Shown here piece by piece: positions 34,239 through 42,682 of a stretch of DNA of 64,000 nt (its first letter is position 1; every line of letters starts with the position of its first letter). Origin of the DNA: an archaeon (lineage in GTDB: Archaea; EX4484-52; WAPT01); the NCBI GenBank assembly GCA_029258795.1, contig JAPDKB010000007.1, forward strand, positions 246,186 to 310,185, written 5' to 3'. The translations under genes and the position numbers were made by a program. The notes beneath the pieces were generated by a model. It searched no databases. It was not told the origin of the DNA and worked only from the letters and a program-made list of their open reading frames with translations.

Positions 34239-34646
34239 ATGAAGCTCCGGGTTTTTGGGGTCGAGATTTGGGTGGATGAACGCCACATCCTTTCTCCTTC
34301 TCCACAAGAAATTGAGAAACAAGTGAAGGAGTATCTTGAGGGCAATCGTTTCAGGTTTGATGTTAAGCTGGATTATTCGAAACTTTCAGCGGACATGGCC
34401 AGATTCATGAAAGCTCTGCAACAAGTCGAGTATGGAGAAACGATAACTTATGGTGAGCTGGGTAAAATTTTGGGTATGCACCCCCGCAAGGTTGGCGTGC
34501 TTTGCGCGAGAAACCCTCTGCCCCTTATAGTTCCGTGCCACAGGGTTGTGGGTGCTTCAGGGCTGGGTGGTTATGCTTACGGTGTTGAGTTGAAGAAAAA
34601 GCTTCTTGAGCTTGAGCAAAAGAATTCCCGAAAATGGAGAGAGTGA
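34239..34646 (+). CDS. ogt: O6-alkylguanine-DNA alkyltransferase
   Basis: The 135-aa protein carries the suicide-Cys active site PLIVPCHRVVGASG and the helix-turn-helix ETITYGELGKILGMHPRKVG that flips alkylated guanine. It directly repairs O6-methylguanine. A GTG at 34233 overlapping the eS8 stop (GTGA) is an alternative start; translation is coupled either way. The N-terminal domain is short compared with bacterial Ada/Ogt, as is common in archaea. Confidence 0.93.
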   Translation: MKLRVFGVEIWVDERHILSPSPQEIEKQVKEYLEGNRFRFDVKLDYSKLSADMARFMKALQQVEYGETITYGELGKILGMHPRKVGVLCARNPLPLIVPCHRVVGASGLGGYAYGVELKKKLLELEQKNSRKWRE

Positions 34647-34650
34647 TAGC

Positions 34651-35424
34651 TTACCTCAAATGCACATGGACTTCCGTCTTTAACAATGAGATTAGCTTTT
34701 CTGTAAAGCTTTCCTTTGGAGGGTTCTCCTCCAGCAGGAGATAAGCTATCTTTCTTATCTCGCGGGACGGCTTTATGTAGGGATCAACCAGATAGACGGG
34801 TATGCCTTTAGATATGGCTCCTCTAACTTTACCGTGCTCCTTAACCACGCCCAGCACTCTTGCGTTCAGCACGCTCTCTATATCATGGGGTTTGAGTTCA
34901 TGCTTCTCTCCTCTATGCATATTAACTATCACTCCTGCAACCTCCTTGCCGAGCTTTCTGACAAAATCGGCAGCCATTTTGGCATTTTGCACGGATGGTA
35001 ACTCTGGGGTGGTTACCAGCACAACCTCATCGCTCGCTTCAACCGCAGCCCTCACTTCGTCATTCACGCCCGGTGCGGAATCTATGAGAATGAGGTCATA
35101 AACACCTATGAGCCTCGATAGATGTTTCTCAAGCCCGCCAAGCTCTGCTTCCAGCTCCGCCATGGATGCAGGGATAACCTTGAAGCCAACGGGATGCTGG
35201 TATATAGCGTGTAATATGTACGCTTCATTCTTTATCACATCATTTAGGGTTACGGGATGTGTTTCGGGCACGCCAAGATGGGTTGCGAGGTTTGGACCGC
35301 TCACATTGCCATCTATTACCAGAACATGCTTGCCTGCCTTTGAAAGCGCAGCCGCAATATTTGAAACGATGGTGGTTTTACCCACACCCCCCTTTCCGGA
35401 GATTACGGCAACGATTTTCGTCAT
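34651..35424 (-). CDS. MinD/ParA-family ATPase
   Basis: This 257-aa protein has the deviant Walker A motif ISGKGGVGKTTIVSNIAAAL at residues 8-27. It also has VLVIDGNVSGPNLATHLGV (switch I region), LILIDSAPGVNDEVRAAVE (switch II) and VTTPELPSVQNA. The C-terminus lacks a clear MinD amphipathic membrane helix. Archaeal paralogues serve in positioning, partition or Fe-S carrier (Mrp-like) roles; no CxxC of Mrp is seen. Role not resolved. Confidence 0.85.
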   Translation of the reverse strand: MTKIVAVISGKGGVGKTTIVSNIAAALSKAGKHVLVIDGNVSGPNLATHLGVPETHPVTLNDVIKNEAYILHAIYQHPVGFKVIPASMAELEAELGGLEKHLSRLIGVYDLILIDSAPGVNDEVRAAVEASDEVVLVTTPELPSVQNAKMAADFVRKLGKEVAGVIVNMHRGEKHELKPHDIESVLNARVLGVVKEHGKVRGAISKGIPVYLVDPYIKPSREIRKIAYLLLEENPPKESFTEKLISLLKTEVHVHLR

Positions 35425-35446
35425 GTGTTTTATGTTAAATTGTCAA

Positions 35447-35456
35447 AAATATAAAG
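35447..35456 (+). promoter_or_regulatory. TATA box for the PAP2/lipid kinase fusion gene
   Basis: AAATATAAAG lies about 27-30 nt before the ATG at 35479, supporting that start and a leaderless transcript. Confidence 0.5.
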
Positions 35457-35478
35457 GTTAGTTCTGCTATCTCAAAAC

Positions 35479-36603
35479 ATGCTTTATTTCGGCTGGGAGA
35501 AGGAAGTTGTCATGATACTCTACTCCATCCCATCCCTCTTCAAACTCAGCACTCTCGTGTCCCACTCCTTTTATCTCATGTTCGTGATATGGCTCATTCT
35601 CCTCTACAAAAAGAAAAGAAACGAACTCCCTTTACATCTTCTCGGATTGGTGTCAACCTTCCTTCTCGTTAATATCATCAAGCACACCACGGCAGTTCCC
35701 AGACCATTTGAGGTTTATGGAATAACCAACAGTGTGATGCATTTCGGTTCTTCGTTTCCGTCAACGCATGCAGCACTCTCATCATTCATGGCTGCGTCCA
35801 TTGCTCTTTTTTGGAGAGGTGGGAAGAAGGGTAGAAATGAAGGAAAGCGTGCAGTTATAGCTGGATTTTTCCTTTGGGCTCTCCTGATTTCTCTGTCCCG
35901 CTGGGTTCTGCTGCTGCACTACCTTGTTGATGTGGCGGTAGGATGGGCGATTGGAACAGGAATTCCGCTCCTTTTCTGGATTGTGATGAATGAGAGGGTA
36001 AGCAGTGAAATTGTGAGGAAGGGGATTCACATTGGTGTTGGGTATGGTGTTGCGCTTGTTGTGTTTAAGTACGGCTCTTACGTCGCTCCCGCGTTACTGC
36101 TCATAGCGCTGGTTTCAATCATTGTGACGGCTCTCCTCAAAAAGAACCTCCTGCCTCGGAGCATTTTGATGCTCGTTGGAAAAGCTGAAAGGAGGGAAGA
36201 CCTCGAAAGCTTTCCCTTGAGGGGTGTCGTGTTCTTCTTCCTGTCCTCGGGCATCGTAAGCGCTGTTTTTTCAAATGAGATTGCTGCTTCTGCTATAGCA
36301 GCTCTTGCGGTTGGAGACGGGATGGCGACGCTGATTGGGAGGAAGTGGGGTAAACACAAGTTGAAATACAACATGAGGAAGAGTGTTGAGGGTACGGTTG
36401 CATGCTTCCTGTTTTCATTTCTTGCTTCTCTACCCATTCTCGGAGTTTCACTTTCCATAATAAACGGTGTGGTTGCCAGCATTGTGGAGTCATTGCCTCA
36501 CAGAGAACATACAAGGTTGGGCTTGTTGCTCGATGACAATTTCACCATTCCGTTGGCGTGCTGCTCTGTCCTGTATCTGACCAAAATCTTTATATCGGGG
36601 TGA
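35479..36603 (+). CDS. Fusion of PAP2 phosphatase and CTP-dependent lipid kinase-like domain
   Basis: This 374-aa membrane protein joins two domains. Residues 1-165 are a PAP2 phosphatase: KHTTAVPRPFEV (motif 1), SSFPSTHAALSS (motif 2) and SLSRWVLLLHYLVDVAVGW (motif 3) are all present. Residues 170-374 resemble the Sec59/Dgk1/phytol kinase family: EIVRKGIHIGVGYGVALVVF at the start, and AALAVGDGMATLIGRKWGKH, the GD-x-A-x-x-x-G block. One part would remove and the other add phosphate to a long isoprenoid or lipid. Both act on membrane lipids such as dolichol phosphates, so the fusion suggests recycling of a polyprenyl carrier. The fusion is read from one uninterrupted frame. Confidence 0.8.
   Translation: MLYFGWEKEVVMILYSIPSLFKLSTLVSHSFYLMFVIWLILLYKKKRNELPLHLLGLVSTFLLVNIIKHTTAVPRPFEVYGITNSVMHFGSSFPSTHAALSSFMAASIALFWRGGKKGRNEGKRAVIAGFFLWALLISLSRWVLLLHYLVDVAVGWAIGTGIPLLFWIVMNERVSSEIVRKGIHIGVGYGVALVVFKYGSYVAPALLLIALVSIIVTALLKKNLLPRSILMLVGKAERREDLESFPLRGVVFFFLSSGIVSAVFSNEIAASAIAALAVGDGMATLIGRKWGKHKLKYNMRKSVEGTVACFLFSFLASLPILGVSLSIINGVVASIVESLPHREHTRLGLLLDDNFTIPLACCSVLYLTKIFISG
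36589..36595 (+). promoter_or_regulatory. TATA box inside the end of the fusion gene, for DUF47
   Basis: TTTATAT ends about 25 nt before the ATG at 36620 and overlaps the last codons of the upstream gene, so the phosphate genes probably have their own leaderless promoter. Confidence 0.5.
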
Positions 36604-36619
36604 GAGTAAAACCACTTTC

Positions 36620-37270
36620 ATGGGGATTGTGTCCAAACTTCTCGCACCTTTTAGAAGCACACTGGAAAATGATGTGTTTAAGGCGCTGGTTGAGCTTGCA
36701 AATCTGTCCAGCACAACATGTTCCATGTTAATCAGGATGATTGAGAGTGATAACAAGAACCTTGTGAGAAAAATATCGAAAAATGAGAGGCACGGGGATG
36801 AAATAAGGAGAAATGTTGAGAAGCTGTTGTTTGAAGGGGCGTTTCTTCCTCAATCAAGACCTCTCTTTTTCACACTTGCCGAGAGGATGGACAGCGTGAT
36901 AGACAGCATTGAGGACTGCGCCAAGATATACGAGGCAGCACAACAAATTGATGAGGAGATAAAGAGGCGTGTGCTCCACATTCTCGACGTAACTAAAGAG
37001 GCATGCGATTGTTTCTGTGATGCATTGCTAAGCTTTTTCAGGGGAGACGAAAGGAGAATGCAGGAAAAAATAGCAGTGATAAACGAGATTGAAGCGAGGA
37101 TAGATGATGTGAAACATGAGGTGTTCAAGAGCATGGTAAGGAGCAGGGATAAGTGCTTCTGGAAGGAAAAGTGTATGGAAGATTTTGTTGACAGCGCGGA
37201 GGAAATCAGCGACAAATTGCAAGATGCTGCTGATACATTAAGCGTCATAGCTGCTAGCATGAAGGTGTGA
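36620..37270 (+). CDS. DUF47/PhoU-like protein
   Basis: This 216-aa all-helical protein has the DUF47 pattern: an N-terminal LLAPFRSTLENDVFKAL, then acidic helices with KNERHGDEIRRNVEKLLFEG and DSVIDSIEDCAKIYEAA, the E-x3-D type metal-binding faces of PhoU folds. It precedes a PiT-type transporter gene with adjoining ends, a standard pairing, so it probably gates or regulates phosphate uptake. Confidence 0.88.
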   Translation: MGIVSKLLAPFRSTLENDVFKALVELANLSSTTCSMLIRMIESDNKNLVRKISKNERHGDEIRRNVEKLLFEGAFLPQSRPLFFTLAERMDSVIDSIEDCAKIYEAAQQIDEEIKRRVLHILDVTKEACDCFCDALLSFFRGDERRMQEKIAVINEIEARIDDVKHEVFKSMVRSRDKCFWKEKCMEDFVDSAEEISDKLQDAADTLSVIAASMKV

Positions 37271-37272
37271 AG

Positions 37273-38208
37273 ATGATGGTGTTGCATTTTGATGGTGAGC
37301 TAACCCTGCTCTTACTCTCTCTCGCTGCGGTATGCATTCTCAATCTGCCCTTGCTTGCTGTGATGCCAGTAAGGTGTGAGGTGCTTGGGAAAAAAAGTTC
37401 CATTGCGATGTTCTTGGTTGCGATACTCCTCGGTTTTTATGTGAGTGGAAACAAAGTCATGACGACTGTGAGCAGTGAGATAGCCAAAATTGATAGCACC
37501 GGGTTTTTGATGGCAAGTGCGCTAACATTCCTCATCATGATAACACTCAGCCTGCGCGACATACCCGCCTCAGTACAGCAGGTTATGGTGATGTGTATAG
37601 CGGGAATAGCTGTGGGAAGTTGTGCTGCTATCAACACAGGAAAAATTGTGGAGATCGTTCTCTCCTGGATTGGAAGCATTCTTCTTTCAGCTTCAATCAG
37701 TTTGTTGCTCTATCCGCGGTTGCGCTCAGTATTCAACAGTCTCACTCCATTGAAAAGAGAAGCAGGGATGAGGGTGTTTATGATTCTGGTACTTTTCTTG
37801 CTTTCTATGGCATCCGGCTCAAGCACGGTTGCAACGGCTGTGTCGCCACTTTCAATCGTAACGGACAGCAAAGCTGTTCTTGCAGGAGTTGTGATGGTTT
37901 TCGCTTTTTTCGGAGTTATTGCAAGATATTGGCTATTTCATGCAATTCCTCCTCGACTGCTGGACAATCTGGATGTGAGTGCTGTGGCGTTGGTGCAGAT
38001 GAGCGCTGCCCTTTCCGTGTTTTTGTTCTCGCTGGTGGGTATGCCTGTATCCATAAACCACGCTGTTTTTGCATCGTTGTTTGTGGTCAGCTACCTGAAG
38101 GACATCAGGATTCTGGAGAGGAAGGTGATCAGAAATTTCGTGAGGAATGGATTGGGGGTGCCTCTCCTCTCCTTTATTGCTGGGGCGGTTGTTTCAGCCA
38201 TCATGTGA
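37273..38208 (+). CDS. PiT-family phosphate transporter, divergent
   Basis: This 312-aa protein has about nine membrane segments. The pairing with DUF47 and the two inverted half-repeats (FYVSGNKVMTTVSS in the first half, FLLSMASGSSTVATAVSPL in the second) mark it as PiT family, inorganic phosphate transporters. The usual GANDxxN signatures are altered (SGNKVM, SGSSTV), so it is a divergent member and the transported ion is less sure. ATG at 37273 has AAGGTG 5 nt upstream. It is 2 nt after the DUF47 gene. Confidence 0.75.
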   Translation: MMVLHFDGELTLLLLSLAAVCILNLPLLAVMPVRCEVLGKKSSIAMFLVAILLGFYVSGNKVMTTVSSEIAKIDSTGFLMASALTFLIMITLSLRDIPASVQQVMVMCIAGIAVGSCAAINTGKIVEIVLSWIGSILLSASISLLLYPRLRSVFNSLTPLKREAGMRVFMILVLFLLSMASGSSTVATAVSPLSIVTDSKAVLAGVVMVFAFFGVIARYWLFHAIPPRLLDNLDVSAVALVQMSAALSVFLFSLVGMPVSINHAVFASLFVVSYLKDIRILERKVIRNFVRNGLGVPLLSFIAGAVVSAIM

Positions 38209-38211
38209 AAG

Positions 38212-38219
38212 ATTTATAA
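38212..38219 (+). promoter_or_regulatory. TATA box for the small membrane protein at 38244
   Basis: ATTTATAA is about 28 nt upstream of the ATG at 38244, again at leaderless distance. Confidence 0.5.
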
Positions 38220-38243
38220 GCAGGTTAAGCTTATAGAAAAGCT

Positions 38244-38471
38244 ATGCAACTGGAAGGATTGCGCGAGATGAAGGAAGGTAGATTTGTGTTGTTCTGGGTG
38301 CTCGGAGCGCTGCTCATGCTTGTGGGGAGCTGGATAGCTGGACACGTGGAATGGACGGTGGGTACAACGAAAGCAGCTTATTATGGTGCCATAGTCCTTG
38401 CGTTCCTGCTGTTTCTGCTTGCAGGGCTCTGCTGGGTGGGTGTGGCTGTAGGTGTGAGCAAGCATGTTTGA
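38244..38471 (+). CDS. Small two-helix membrane protein, unknown
   Basis: This 75-aa protein has two membrane helices (VLFWVLGALLMLVGSWIAG and AYYGAIVLAFLLFLLAGLCW) and no polar motif. It overlaps the following HD-domain gene by 8 nt, so it may anchor or regulate that enzyme. No family recognised. Confidence 0.65.
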   Translation: MQLEGLREMKEGRFVLFWVLGALLMLVGSWIAGHVEWTVGTTKAAYYGAIVLAFLLFLLAGLCWVGVAVGVSKHV

Positions 38472-39081
38472 AGGGCTTGGGTTGAGCAATAAGGAAGTTG
38501 AGCTGCTGGAAAAGCTAGATGAGTTCGTAAAGCAGGAGCTTGAAACCAAGGAGGAGCAGAGTGTGGCACATCGTTACGACCATCTTAGGAGAGTTTTGAG
38601 GAACGCGCTCATGCTGGCTCAGCAGGAAGGTATGGAGGTTGATTACTTCGTTCTTTGCGCGGCATGCCTGCTTCATGACATAGATTCGCCCTACGAGAGG
38701 AAGAATGAGCATGTTGAGCTTTCTGCAAGACGTGCAAGAGAGATCATGGAAGAGCTGAAGTTTCCTCAGGACAAGATGGAAAGGGTTGTGCGAGTTATAG
38801 AGCAGCATTCAACTGAAAAGCCGGCCGAAATAGTTGATCTCGAGGCAAAGCTGCTTTTCGATGCTGACAAGCTGGATGGTGTTGGTGCTGTTGGTGTGGC
38901 GAGGGTGTTTCTTTACTGCGGGCAGAAGGGTATGAGCATTGAGGAAGCTGCGGAATGGTACAGAAAGAAGATGGAGATTGCCGCCGGAATGATTCAAACG
39001 GGAACTGGAAGAAAGCTGATGGAAAAAAGAGCAAAGCTCACACTGGAATTTCTGGAGATGCTGGAAAAAGAAATGGGATGA
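38464..39081 (+). CDS. HD-domain phosphohydrolase
   Basis: This 205-aa protein has the HD superfamily metal ligands: HRYDHLRRVLRNA, CLLHDIDSPYERKNEH and a late LLFDADKLDGVGAVG, the pattern of YedJ-like metal-dependent phosphohydrolases. Substrate probably a nucleotide. It is translationally coupled to a small membrane protein. Confidence 0.88.
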   Translation: MFEGLGLSNKEVELLEKLDEFVKQELETKEEQSVAHRYDHLRRVLRNALMLAQQEGMEVDYFVLCAACLLHDIDSPYERKNEHVELSARRAREIMEELKFPQDKMERVVRVIEQHSTEKPAEIVDLEAKLLFDADKLDGVGAVGVARVFLYCGQKGMSIEEAAEWYRKKMEIAAGMIQTGTGRKLMEKRAKLTLEFLEMLEKEMG

Positions 39082-39091
39082 AAGCGCTCTG

Positions 39092-39751
39092 CTACCCTTT
39101 TCCAATTGGCTCCAGCTCCACAACGCTTACCTCGCTGCTCACCATGCTCCCGAACTTTTCAGCGCTCGCCGGCAGATCTATATCCCTCCACTTTCCAAAA
39201 TGCATCGGCACAGCGTATCTTGGTTTTATGGTGTTTGCCGCCTTAGCTGCCTGCTCCTCATCCATCACGTAGGTGCCGCCGATTGGCAGGAGTGCAATAT
39301 CGATGTTTTCGGAGGCAAGCTCCCCCATCTCCGGAATGAACTCTGTATCGCCAGCGTGATAAACCTTGATGCCGTCAACCACGAAAACAAAGCCCACATG
39401 TCCTTTCTCCTTTGGATGGAATGGCTTTGTGGGGTTGTAAGCAGGCACAGCTCTTATTTTTACGCCCTTTACCTCTACCTCATCTCCCGGCTTCACCGTA
39501 ACGCTGTTCTCATAATCCTTTGTGACGCTTTCCGGGCCAACCACAACCGTGTCATCCTTACTTATTTTTGCTATGTTCTCATCGTCCTTGTGGTCGAAGT
39601 GCTCGTGGCTCACAAGCACGATGTCCGCCTTTGCCGGATTCTCATCCAGAACATAGGGATCTGTGTAGATAACCACGTCCTTGCCAGCAATCCTGAACGA
39701 AGCGTGGCCCAGCCATTCCACCTTTACTCCATTAATTTCGAGCACGCGCAT
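39092..39751 (-). CDS. Metallo-beta-lactamase fold hydrolase (UPF0173)
   Basis: This 219-aa protein has the MBL metal site: VSHEHFDHKD (HxHxDH), VYHAGDTEFI (GDT) and VPMHFGKW. The short form starting GVKVEWLGHASFRI is the UPF0173 family, an uncharacterised metal-dependent hydrolase common in archaea and thermophilic bacteria. No flanking gene suggests a substrate. Confidence 0.92.
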   Translation of the reverse strand: MRVLEINGVKVEWLGHASFRIAGKDVVIYTDPYVLDENPAKADIVLVSHEHFDHKDDENIAKISKDDTVVVGPESVTKDYENSVTVKPGDEVEVKGVKIRAVPAYNPTKPFHPKEKGHVGFVFVVDGIKVYHAGDTEFIPEMGELASENIDIALLPIGGTYVMDEEQAAKAANTIKPRYAVPMHFGKWRDIDLPASAEKFGSMVSSEVSVVELEPIGKG

Positions 39752-39816
39752 GCTTTGAATTTCGGGTTGAAAGGATAAAAATGTGATGGCTAAGCTCAGC
39801 CGGCGTGGCCGAAACC

Positions 39817-39869
39817 TTTAAATAGATGTAAAGCTTACTTTACATCAGATGTAAAGAAAACTTTACATG
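39817..39869 (+). promoter_or_regulatory. Promoter with two tandem palindromic operators
   Basis: A TATA box TTTAAATA (39817-39824) is followed at once by two related palindromes. At 39825-39846, GATGTAAAG and CTTTACATC are 9-bp arms around CTTA. At 39849-39868, ATGTAAAG and CTTTACAT are 8-bp arms around AAAA. Their centres are 23 bp apart, about two helical turns, and they cover the expected transcription start. They precede the membrane protein/XRE regulator operon, so XRE autorepression is the likely meaning. Confidence 0.8.
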
Positions 39870-39879
39870 AGGTGAGAAT

Positions 39880-40260
39880 ATGGAGCTTGCGGATCGGGAT
39901 AAGCTGAGGGGTGTGCTTAATATTGTGGTGTTAATGCTCGCGGGTTATGTGATGGGTACTGCCTCCGAAAAAGGCGATGTTCTGACTTTTACATGCACTT
40001 TGATCCTTGCGACGGTGGCTGTTGGTATCATATCCGTGGTACTCGGACCCATGCAGAGGGGAGATGAGAGAATGCTCAAGCGTTCCGAGGAAGCTGCATT
40101 GCTGTCGGTCAGGATATGCGCGTTTGCGGGATTGCTGGCTTTTGCTTATTCCGCGATGCTGGAATTTGAAAAGATGAGTTTGCTCTTCCTTGGAATGGCC
40201 GTGCCGGGTATGGTGTGGGTCGTGCTTTATTTCGTGCTGGTGTGGAGGGATGTGCGGTGA
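39880..40260 (+). CDS. Four-helix membrane protein, DUF2178-like
   Basis: This 126-aa protein has four membrane segments ([75 protein letters not shown]). GAGGTGAG lies before the ATG. Its stop overlaps the GTG start of an XRE regulator (GTGA). Membrane proteins of the DUF2178 type paired with a YozG-like regulator are common in archaea; the function is unknown. Controlled by two tandem palindromes. Confidence 0.75.
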   Translation: MELADRDKLRGVLNIVVLMLAGYVMGTASEKGDVLTFTCTLILATVAVGIISVVLGPMQRGDERMLKRSEEAALLSVRICAFAGLLAFAYSAMLEFEKMSLLFLGMAVPGMVWVVLYFVLVWRDVR

Positions 40261-40451
40261 AGAACAGGGTGAAGGAGCTGAGAGAAAAGCGCGGGATGAC
40301 GCAGGAAGAACTTGCCAGAGCTCTTGGGGTTACAAGGCAGACAATAATAGCAATAGAGAAAGGGAAGTATGATCCCTCGTTGAAGCTTGCCTTAAAGATA
40401 GCGAGGTTCTTTGGGGTGAGGGTGGAGGATGTGTTTGAGGTGGAGGAGTGA
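40257..40451 (+). CDS. XRE-family helix-turn-helix regulator
   Basis: The 64-aa protein is a minimal Cro/CI-type [23 protein letters not shown], then [20 protein letters not shown], as in YozG/YgzD-type regulators. The start is the GTG at 40257 overlapping the upstream stop; homologues begin at this point. It very likely binds the twin palindromes upstream of the operon. Confidence 0.9.
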   Translation: MKNRVKELREKRGMTQEELARALGVTRQTIIAIEKGKYDPSLKLALKIARFFGVRVEDVFEVEE

Positions 40452-40458
40452 GCAGATA

Positions 40459-40905
40459 TTATTTTTTAATATTCTTTTCCATTATCAGTACAGTTTCATC
40501 TTCATCCTCCTTCAGCACGCCTGCCATTCTGTAACCGTTCTTCTCATAAAATTCCTTTACGTTTGAAGCCACTCCAGCTGAGATCCTTTCAATGCCTGAA
40601 GTGTTTGCGACATCTTCCAAAGCTCTCAGGAGCTTGGTACCGATGCCCTTCCTCCAGTAAGAAGACAAAACTGCAATCGCCTCGAGTATTAACTCGTTGT
40701 TTTGCTGACGCGCAAAAACGATCCCTACGATTTTTTCTTCGTCGCCATCCTTCTTGTAACATCCAAGGAAGAATCTGGGATTTTCATGAAACCATTCCCT
40801 CACTACTGATAGAGGCACATTATTGTTTACATAATCCCTGTAAATGGAATAAACTTCATCGAGATCTTTTTCTGAGATTTGCTTGATGGTTATGTTTTCT
40901 GTCAT
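40459..40905 (-). CDS. GNAT-family N-acetyltransferase
   Basis: The 148-aa product has the GNAT acetyl-CoA site SYWRKGIGTKLLRALEDVAN (motif A, R/Q-x-x-G-x-G/A), VGIVFARQQNNELILEAIAV before it and a C-terminal FYEKNGYRMAGVLKED. The acceptor substrate is unknown. The ATG at 40905 fits an AT-rich TATA-like element about 28 nt upstream; a GTG at 40917 is the alternative. Confidence 0.88.
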   Translation of the reverse strand: MTENITIKQISEKDLDEVYSIYRDYVNNNVPLSVVREWFHENPRFFLGCYKKDGDEEKIVGIVFARQQNNELILEAIAVLSSYWRKGIGTKLLRALEDVANTSGIERISAGVASNVKEFYEKNGYRMAGVLKEDEDETVLIMEKNIKK

Positions 40906-41075
40906 GAATTTGTACACTGGTGGTTCAAAAATAAAAAATCATAAGACACGAGTTTGAAATGTTCGGAAACTGTGAGAGAATTGAGTTGAAAAATGTGAGG
41001 ATAGGGAATGAGCATTTGTTGGTGTGAAGCTCGCAAATCTATTTTTAAATTTTAGTAACTAACGAGTGATTAATG

Positions 41076-42575
41076 ATGTTGGAAAAGGTGCCAGTACCTT
41101 CCCAAATGAGGAGAATCCTCCTTTCAAGTGGGATAGATAATGCTCGAGAGATAGATAAGGAAGTCTACAGATACTGGACAGAAGTGATGCATCCGGCTGT
41201 TGCTCACGGTCCCGCGCATAAAGATAGAGCATCCTATTTCGGGTTAGAGTTCTACTTAGAAAACGCGTTCGTGGGAAAGGAGAAGATAGAGCCAGATATG
41301 GTCGTCAATGCGCTGCAGCTTCATGATATTCATAAAAGCGGTGGTGTAACCAGCACGAAAGACGCAAAGATAAGCGCCGAGATAGCTTATGACATTCTGA
41401 GAAAGTATTATTCCGGTAATGAGCGTGACAAGTTAGATAGAATATGCGGGGCTATAGAATCTCACAGTGATCCATTTGAAGATAAAGAGCCTGAGGAGGC
41501 GGATCCTCTAGTCATACTGGTTTACATTGGAGATAAGATGGATATGAGTTATGATAGACTGTGTGCATATATCAGTTGGCTGGATTATCTGATGGAAAAA
41601 GGGGAGGGTGAGAAAAAGTATACCACTACACCCTATCGAGTGCTCAGTGCATGGTTTAGAAGGATGGAGAAAACCGCAAGGATATTTGAGCAGATAGAAA
41701 GAATAATACCTGAAGCGTCATACATCGTTCTAGGTTTGAGAAATGAACGATACTCTATGAATTTTGGGGCGCCAGGGAGATACCATGGCACAGGAGGAAA
41801 AAGGCCGACCACTCTGGAGGAATTATTTGAGATTATCGGGAAAGACTGCGGTGCCAAACAGGCTGAAAATCTCAAAGGATTCGTAGAAAGGTATGAAATA
41901 AGTGATGATGTACTGCTCAGCGGAGACTTTCTCTTCATGCAGATGAAGAACGAGGTAAGCAATGATTATTACCTTGATGGAATTCTTATCCCAAACATAA
42001 AGAGAGATGATGCCAAAATCATACTTAATGTGTTATGGACGCAGAGCGATCTGTCTCCCTCCCGTATGAAAGTGGATGAGATATACAAGACTCACCAAAA
42101 GACAACATTTGACGTTCTTAACAGTATGGGTGATAAAGAAGACTGGCGTGCTTGGTTGAGGTGGGGGTTGGTTAGAGACATGATATCTAACATAAGGCAC
42201 ATGAAATCCGCTAGAATAAAGAAAGAGAAATATCCAGTAATTCTTCAAGAGTATAAGAACGTATTATGGGGTGTGCCTCCAAAGACCGAGGTTATAGACG
42301 GATCTGTAGAGATGGGTGGTATCTCTATCCCTATCAAAGAGTGGGATGAGTTTATCAAAGGGATGCAGGAATTTGATATTAGAACATTTTTACTGGGACT
42401 CGAGTTGGAAAGAACATCAACAATCGGAAAACCCGAAATTACTGAGAAAGATATGAAATTAATAAAGTACGTAATTTTTGGTGACGAGAATTATGATCTA
42501 CGCCCACGAGCCGGGGATTTTGGATATATTGTCGGCATTTTTAAGTTTCTTGAATTCCTTGAATCAATTTATTAA
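41076..42575 (+). CDS. HD-domain protein of unknown specificity (499 aa)
   Basis: The N-terminal 170 residues contain an HD-type metal site in order: HGPAHKDRA, ALQLHDIHKSGG (HD), ICGAIESHSD and VYIGDKMDMSYD (final Asp). The remaining 330 residues show no motif I recognise, have few hydrophobic stretches and appear globular. The gene looks AT-richer than flanking housekeeping genes and sits between a GNAT gene and a tRNA, in an accessory-looking stretch. The HD domain suggests nucleotide or signalling phosphohydrolase activity. No defence partner is adjacent. ATG at 41073 is equally possible. Confidence 0.7.
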   Translation: MLEKVPVPSQMRRILLSSGIDNAREIDKEVYRYWTEVMHPAVAHGPAHKDRASYFGLEFYLENAFVGKEKIEPDMVVNALQLHDIHKSGGVTSTKDAKISAEIAYDILRKYYSGNERDKLDRICGAIESHSDPFEDKEPEEADPLVILVYIGDKMDMSYDRLCAYISWLDYLMEKGEGEKKYTTTPYRVLSAWFRRMEKTARIFEQIERIIPEASYIVLGLRNERYSMNFGAPGRYHGTGGKRPTTLEELFEIIGKDCGAKQAENLKGFVERYEISDDVLLSGDFLFMQMKNEVSNDYYLDGILIPNIKRDDAKIILNVLWTQSDLSPSRMKVDEIYKTHQKTTFDVLNSMGDKEDWRAWLRWGLVRDMISNIRHMKSARIKKEKYPVILQEYKNVLWGVPPKTEVIDGSVEMGGISIPIKEWDEFIKGMQEFDIRTFLLGLELERTSTIGKPEITEKDMKLIKYVIFGDENYDLRPRAGDFGYIVGIFKFLEFLESIY

Positions 42576-42606
42576 ACATTAAAAAACAGTGAAGATCGAT
42601 AACAGG

Positions 42607-42682
42607 TGGTAGCCCCGCCAGGATTCGAACCTGGGTCTGGGGGTCCAGAGCCCCCCATGCTTGGCCGCTACACCACGGGGCT
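42607..42682 (-). tRNA. tRNA-Gln (CTG)
   Basis: The minus strand folds as a complete tRNA. The acceptor AGCCCCG (5' end at 42682) pairs with CGGGGCT, followed by A73 and an encoded CCA (42607-42609). The D arm contains GTGTAGCGGCC, the anticodon loop CTCTGGA gives anticodon CTG, and the T arm has GGTTCGAATCC. No intron. Confidence 0.95.

Noticed and set aside
37593-38219. 208-codon plus-strand frame within the PiT gene
   Set aside because: It is a +2 shadow with Cys/Gly-rich nonsense composition; the PiT frame has coherent membrane helices.
40959-41030. Short frame of 22 codons in the GNAT-HD spacer
   Set aside because: Too short, no ribosome-binding site or TATA spacing, and no recognisable motif.
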